Shown here in pieces: positions 5,588-7,701 of a stretch of DNA of 7,701 nucleotides. Each line of letters starts with the position of its first letter. Position 1 is the stretch's first letter. Made by a program: the position numbers and the translations under genes. This DNA comes from Enterobacteriaceae bacterium (GTDB lineage: Bacteria; Pseudomonadota; Gammaproteobacteria; Enterobacterales; Enterobacteriaceae): positions 1 to 7,701 of the forward strand of contig JALAGK010000006.1 in the NCBI GenBank assembly GCA_022712475.1, written 5' to 3'. The notes beneath the pieces are model-generated. The model had not been told where the DNA came from and made no database searches. It was given only the letters and a program-made list of their open reading frames with translations.

Positions 5588-6842
5588 CGTTATCCTCCGC
5601 TTCCAGGACTTCCATTACGTGTGCCACCGTGTGAAACGAACCGCACACCAGCACGGTATCGGCTACGTCAGCCTCTGCCCGTGCCGCTTGCCAGGCCTCG
5701 GCTACACTGGCAAATGCCCTGCCCTGCCCCAGATGCTCAAGCAACTGTTCTGCACTGGCGCCACGCGGCCCTTCCAGTGGCGCACAATACCAGCTCTCCA
5801 CCACCCTTTTCAGGCAAGCCAGAGTGCCCGCTATATCCTTATCGTGCAGCATACCGATTACCGCCAGTATTTTTCCACCGTGCGTTTCACGCTTGAGACG
5901 CTCTGCCAGGTAAGCGGCGGCATGGGGATTATGCGCTACGTCCAGGATAACACGCGGCGACGTGCTCAAGATCTGAAAACGTCCCGGTAACTGCGCCTGG
6001 CGCAAACCTTCGCGCACGGCGGTTTCATTCACCGGCAGACGACTTGCGCGCAGCGCTGCCAGCGCAGTAGCAGCGTTAGGCTGTGGCACCTGTGGCAACG
6101 GCAGGTTATCAAGCGCCCCAGCGGCATCGCTAAAACGCCAGCCGCCGTCTGTCATCTCATAATTCCAACGCACACCGCGACGCAGCAGATACGCGTCTTT
6201 TTCCTGCGCAACGGCTTCGATAGAGGCCGGCATATCAGGTTCGCCCACAACGGCCGGTTTGCCGGCGCGGAAAATTCCTGCTTTCTCGCGCCCAATGCTC
6301 TCCCTGTCCGAGCCTAGCCAGTCAATATGGTCGATTGCGATACTGGTGATAACACTTACGTCGGCATCCACAATATTTGTCGCGTCCAGTCGGCCACCCA
6401 ACCCAACCTCAAGAATCACTACATCCAGCGAAGACTGTTTAAACAACCACAGCGCCGAGAGCGTACCGTATTCAAAATAGGTCAGCGAGATGTCGCCACG
6501 TGCTGCTTCAATCGCGGCAAATGAGGCAGTGTGACGAGCTTCGGGTAACTCTTCACCCTGCACCCGCACACGCTCTGTGTAACGCACCAGATGCGGTGAG
6601 CTGTATACCCCAACACGCAGCCCGGCCGCCATCAGCATCGCTTCAAGCGTGCGGCAGGTGGTACCTTTGCCATTGGTTCCGGCAACCGTGAACACAAATG
6701 GCGCGGGTTTGAGCACATCCAGAGTCGCCGCAACGGCGCTCACGCGCTCAAGGCCGAGATCGATAGTTTTGGTGTGCAGATTTTCCAGATAAGAAAGCCA
6801 CGCGGCCAGGGGCGACGTGGCTTGGGGAATGCTTTTTTCCAT
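5577..6842 (-). CDS. folC: Bifunctional folylpolyglutamate/dihydrofolate synthase FolC
   Basis: FolC adds glutamate to dihydropteroate to make dihydrofolate and later adds further glutamates to reduced folates, keeping them in the cytoplasm. The 421-aa product (E. coli 422) shows the Mur-ligase-type ATP site GTNGKGTT at 55-62, EVGLGGRLDATN at 145-156, DHIDWLG at 171-177, the REKAGIF segment with the lysine (187) expected to be carbamylated, and DVAHNPHA at 301-308. E. coli has Thr where this DHIDWLG has Ile, a minor change. The start at 6842 gives MEKSIPQATSPLA, in line with E. coli, and has AAGGG four to five bases upstream. A longer in-frame reading back to 6962 overlaps accD and has no homology. 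It follows accD by 61 bp and overlaps dedD by 11 bp. Its ribosome-binding site can be buried in a leader hairpin. Confidence 0.96.
   Translation of the reverse strand: MEKSIPQATSPLAAWLSYLENLHTKTIDLGLERVSAVAATLDVLKPAPFVFTVAGTNGKGTTCRTLEAMLMAAGLRVGVYSSPHLVRYTERVRVQGEELPEARHTASFAAIEAARGDISLTYFEYGTLSALWLFKQSSLDVVILEVGLGGRLDATNIVDADVSVITSIAIDHIDWLGSDRESIGREKAGIFRAGKPAVVGEPDMPASIEAVAQEKDAYLLRRGVRWNYEMTDGGWRFSDAAGALDNLPLPQVPQPNAATALAALRASRLPVNETAVREGLRQAQLPGRFQILSTSPRVILDVAHNPHAAAYLAERLKRETHGGKILAVIGMLHDKDIAGTLACLKRVVESWYCAPLEGPRGASAEQLLEHLGQGRAFASVAEAWQAARAEADVADTVLVCGSFHTVAHVMEVLEAEDNGGE
5594..5598 (-). promoter_or_regulatory. dedD ribosome-binding site inside folC
   Basis: A perfect GGAGG lies six bases upstream of the dedD GTG codon, within the last codons of folC. 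It decides the start: the GTG reading gives the conserved MASKFQNRL N-terminus, and the 11-bp overlap with folC favours re-initiation by ribosomes finishing folC. Confidence 0.85.
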
Positions 6843-6845
6843 GGT

Positions 6846-6894
6846 GCCCTTCGGGTTCTGAAATACGAAGGGCAGAACCCTACGGCCCTGCCCT
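6846..6894 (-). promoter_or_regulatory. Mutually exclusive hairpins in the folC leader
   Basis: Three perfect stems compete in the accD-folC gap. Stem A pairs 6866-6873 with 6846-6853 (8 bp) and hides the folC AAGGG. Stem B pairs 6873-6880 with 6853-6860 (8 bp). Stem C pairs 6888-6894 with 6869-6875 (7 bp). A and B interlock with no connecting loops, so they cannot form together. C overlaps strands of both. B or C leaves the ribosome-binding site open; A closes it. No U-run follows, so control would be at translation rather than termination. The pairing is read from sequence; switching and any trigger are inferred. Confidence 0.5.
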
Positions 6895-6903
6895 GTTGCA
6901 CTG

Positions 6904-7701
6904 TCAGGCTTCTCTGCCCTGCTCCGGCGCGTCCGGCACGACAATCGGCTCGTGCGGCGCATCCGGGTTCGGCGCAGGCTGATTGGTCAGCTTCGCCAGT
7001 ACGCTGGCAAGCTTCAGTCGCAGCTCCGGGCGACGCACAATCATGTCGATCGCACCTTTTTCAATCAGGAATTCGCTACGCTGAAAACCCGGCGGCAGTT
7101 TTTCGCGCACCGTTTGCTCGATAACACGCGGGCCGGCAAAGCCGATAAGCGCTTTCGGCTCAGCGATGTTCAGGTCACCCAGCATGGCAAAACTTGCAGA
7201 AACCCCACCCATGGTTGGGTCAGTCAGCACGGAAATATACGGCAGACCACGCTCCTGCATTTTCGCCAGCGCTGCACTGGTTTTCGCCATCTGCATCAGC
7301 GACATTAGCGCTTCCTGCATACGCGCACCGCCAGAGGCGGAGAAACAAATAAGCGGGCAGCCGTCTTCCAGCGCCTGCTCAACAGCTCGCACGAAACGCG
7401 CGCCCACAACGGAACCCATTGAACCGCCCATGAAGGCAAATTCAAACGCCGCAGCCACCACCGGCATACCGTGCAACGTGCCTTTCATCACCACCAGTGC
7501 GTCTTTCTCACCAGTTTCTTTCTGAGCACTCGCGAGACGGTCTTTATATTTCTTCGAGTCGCGGAATTTCAGAACGTCTTTCGGCTCAAGCTCGCTGCCT
7601 AATTCAACCAGCGTGCCTTCATCAAGCAGGCTGTGCAGACGCTCACGCGCGCCCATGCGCATGTGATGATCGCATTTTGGGCAGACCTCAAGGTTGCGCT
7701 C
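6904..7701 (-). CDS. accD: Acetyl-CoA carboxylase carboxyltransferase beta subunit AccD (5' end missing)
   Basis: AccD pairs with AccA to transfer the carboxyl group from biotin on AccB to acetyl-CoA, making malonyl-CoA for fatty acid synthesis. The window holds 265 residues; compared with E. coli AccD (304 aa) the first 39 lie past the right edge. The visible N-terminus is the second half of the zinc ribbon (CPKC, Cys46 and Cys49 in E. coli numbering); the first cysteine pair is outside. The crotonase-type core follows with [23 protein letters not shown] and TMGGVSAS, the last containing the Gly204-Gly205 pair of the oxyanion hole. The end (EQGREA) varies from E. coli, as expected for this tail. 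In E. coli the carboxyltransferase can bind its own mRNA. The gene is 61 bp upstream of folC with no terminator between, so read-through into folC-dedD is likely. Confidence 0.97.
   Translation of the reverse strand, partial: ERNLEVCPKCDHHMRMGARERLHSLLDEGTLVELGSELEPKDVLKFRDSKKYKDRLASAQKETGEKDALVVMKGTLHGMPVVAAAFEFAFMGGSMGSVVGARFVRAVEQALEDGCPLICFSASGGARMQEALMSLMQMAKTSAALAKMQERGLPYISVLTDPTMGGVSASFAMLGDLNIAEPKALIGFAGPRVIEQTVREKLPPGFQRSEFLIEKGAIDMIVRRPELRLKLASVLAKLTNQPAPNPDAPHEPIVVPDAPEQGREA

Noticed and set aside
6846..6880. True H-type pseudoknot in the folC leader
   Set aside because: Strand order fits a pseudoknot, but two of the three connecting loops would have zero length with 7-8 bp stems, so alternative hairpins are more likely.
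6843..6962. In-frame N-terminal extension of folC by 40 residues
   Set aside because: It overlaps the end of accD, is arginine-rich low-quality sequence with no match to FolC, and the ATG at 6842 has a ribosome-binding site and fits the family length.
1..7701. A previously undescribed multi-gene system in the window
   Set aside because: All eight genes are recognisable core enterobacterial genes in their conserved order; only the non-coding leaders offer possible novelty.

Overview
The window is a stretch of conserved chromosome from an enteric bacterium of the Enterobacteriaceae. The gene order accD-folC-dedD-cvpA-purF-ubiX-argT-hisJ, all on the minus strand, is the one known from E. coli and Salmonella. 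The proteins align with their E. coli counterparts, as recalled, almost end to end, with many scattered substitutions, so this is a relative rather than E. coli K-12. I did not try to name the genus. I see no mobile element, phage gene, RNA gene, CRISPR array or recently acquired island.

Transcription runs from right to left. The right edge cuts off the first ~39 codons of accD (acetyl-CoA carboxylase, fatty acid synthesis). After a 61-bp gap comes folC (folylpolyglutamate/dihydrofolate synthase), which overlaps the GTG start of dedD (SPOR-domain septal protein) by 11 bp. A 192-bp gap with a PurR operator and promoter starts the purine-regulated pair cvpA-purF, closed by a strong hairpin terminator. 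ubiX (prenyl-FMN synthase for ubiquinone synthesis) follows with a short gap of its own. Then come two paralogous periplasmic binding proteins, argT (lysine/arginine/ornithine) and hisJ (histidine). They feed the same HisQMP ABC transporter, whose genes should lie just beyond the left edge.

The non-coding DNA carries most of the interest. argT and hisJ each have a clear sigma-54 promoter (GG/GC elements with correct spacing) and upstream NtrC-type palindromes: three in helical phase for hisJ and one for argT. This fits nitrogen-limitation control of amino-acid uptake. The predicted argT transcript begins exactly with a stable hairpin. The hisJ-hisQ gap holds a GC-rich stem-loop and, in the part visible, no REP sequence.

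The most unusual structure is in the accD-folC gap: three mutually exclusive perfect stems of 7-8 bp. One hides the folC ribosome-binding site and the other two free it, so the region looks like a bistable translational leader. This is inference from sequence and is the main candidate for something undescribed. Otherwise the window is ordinary core genome.
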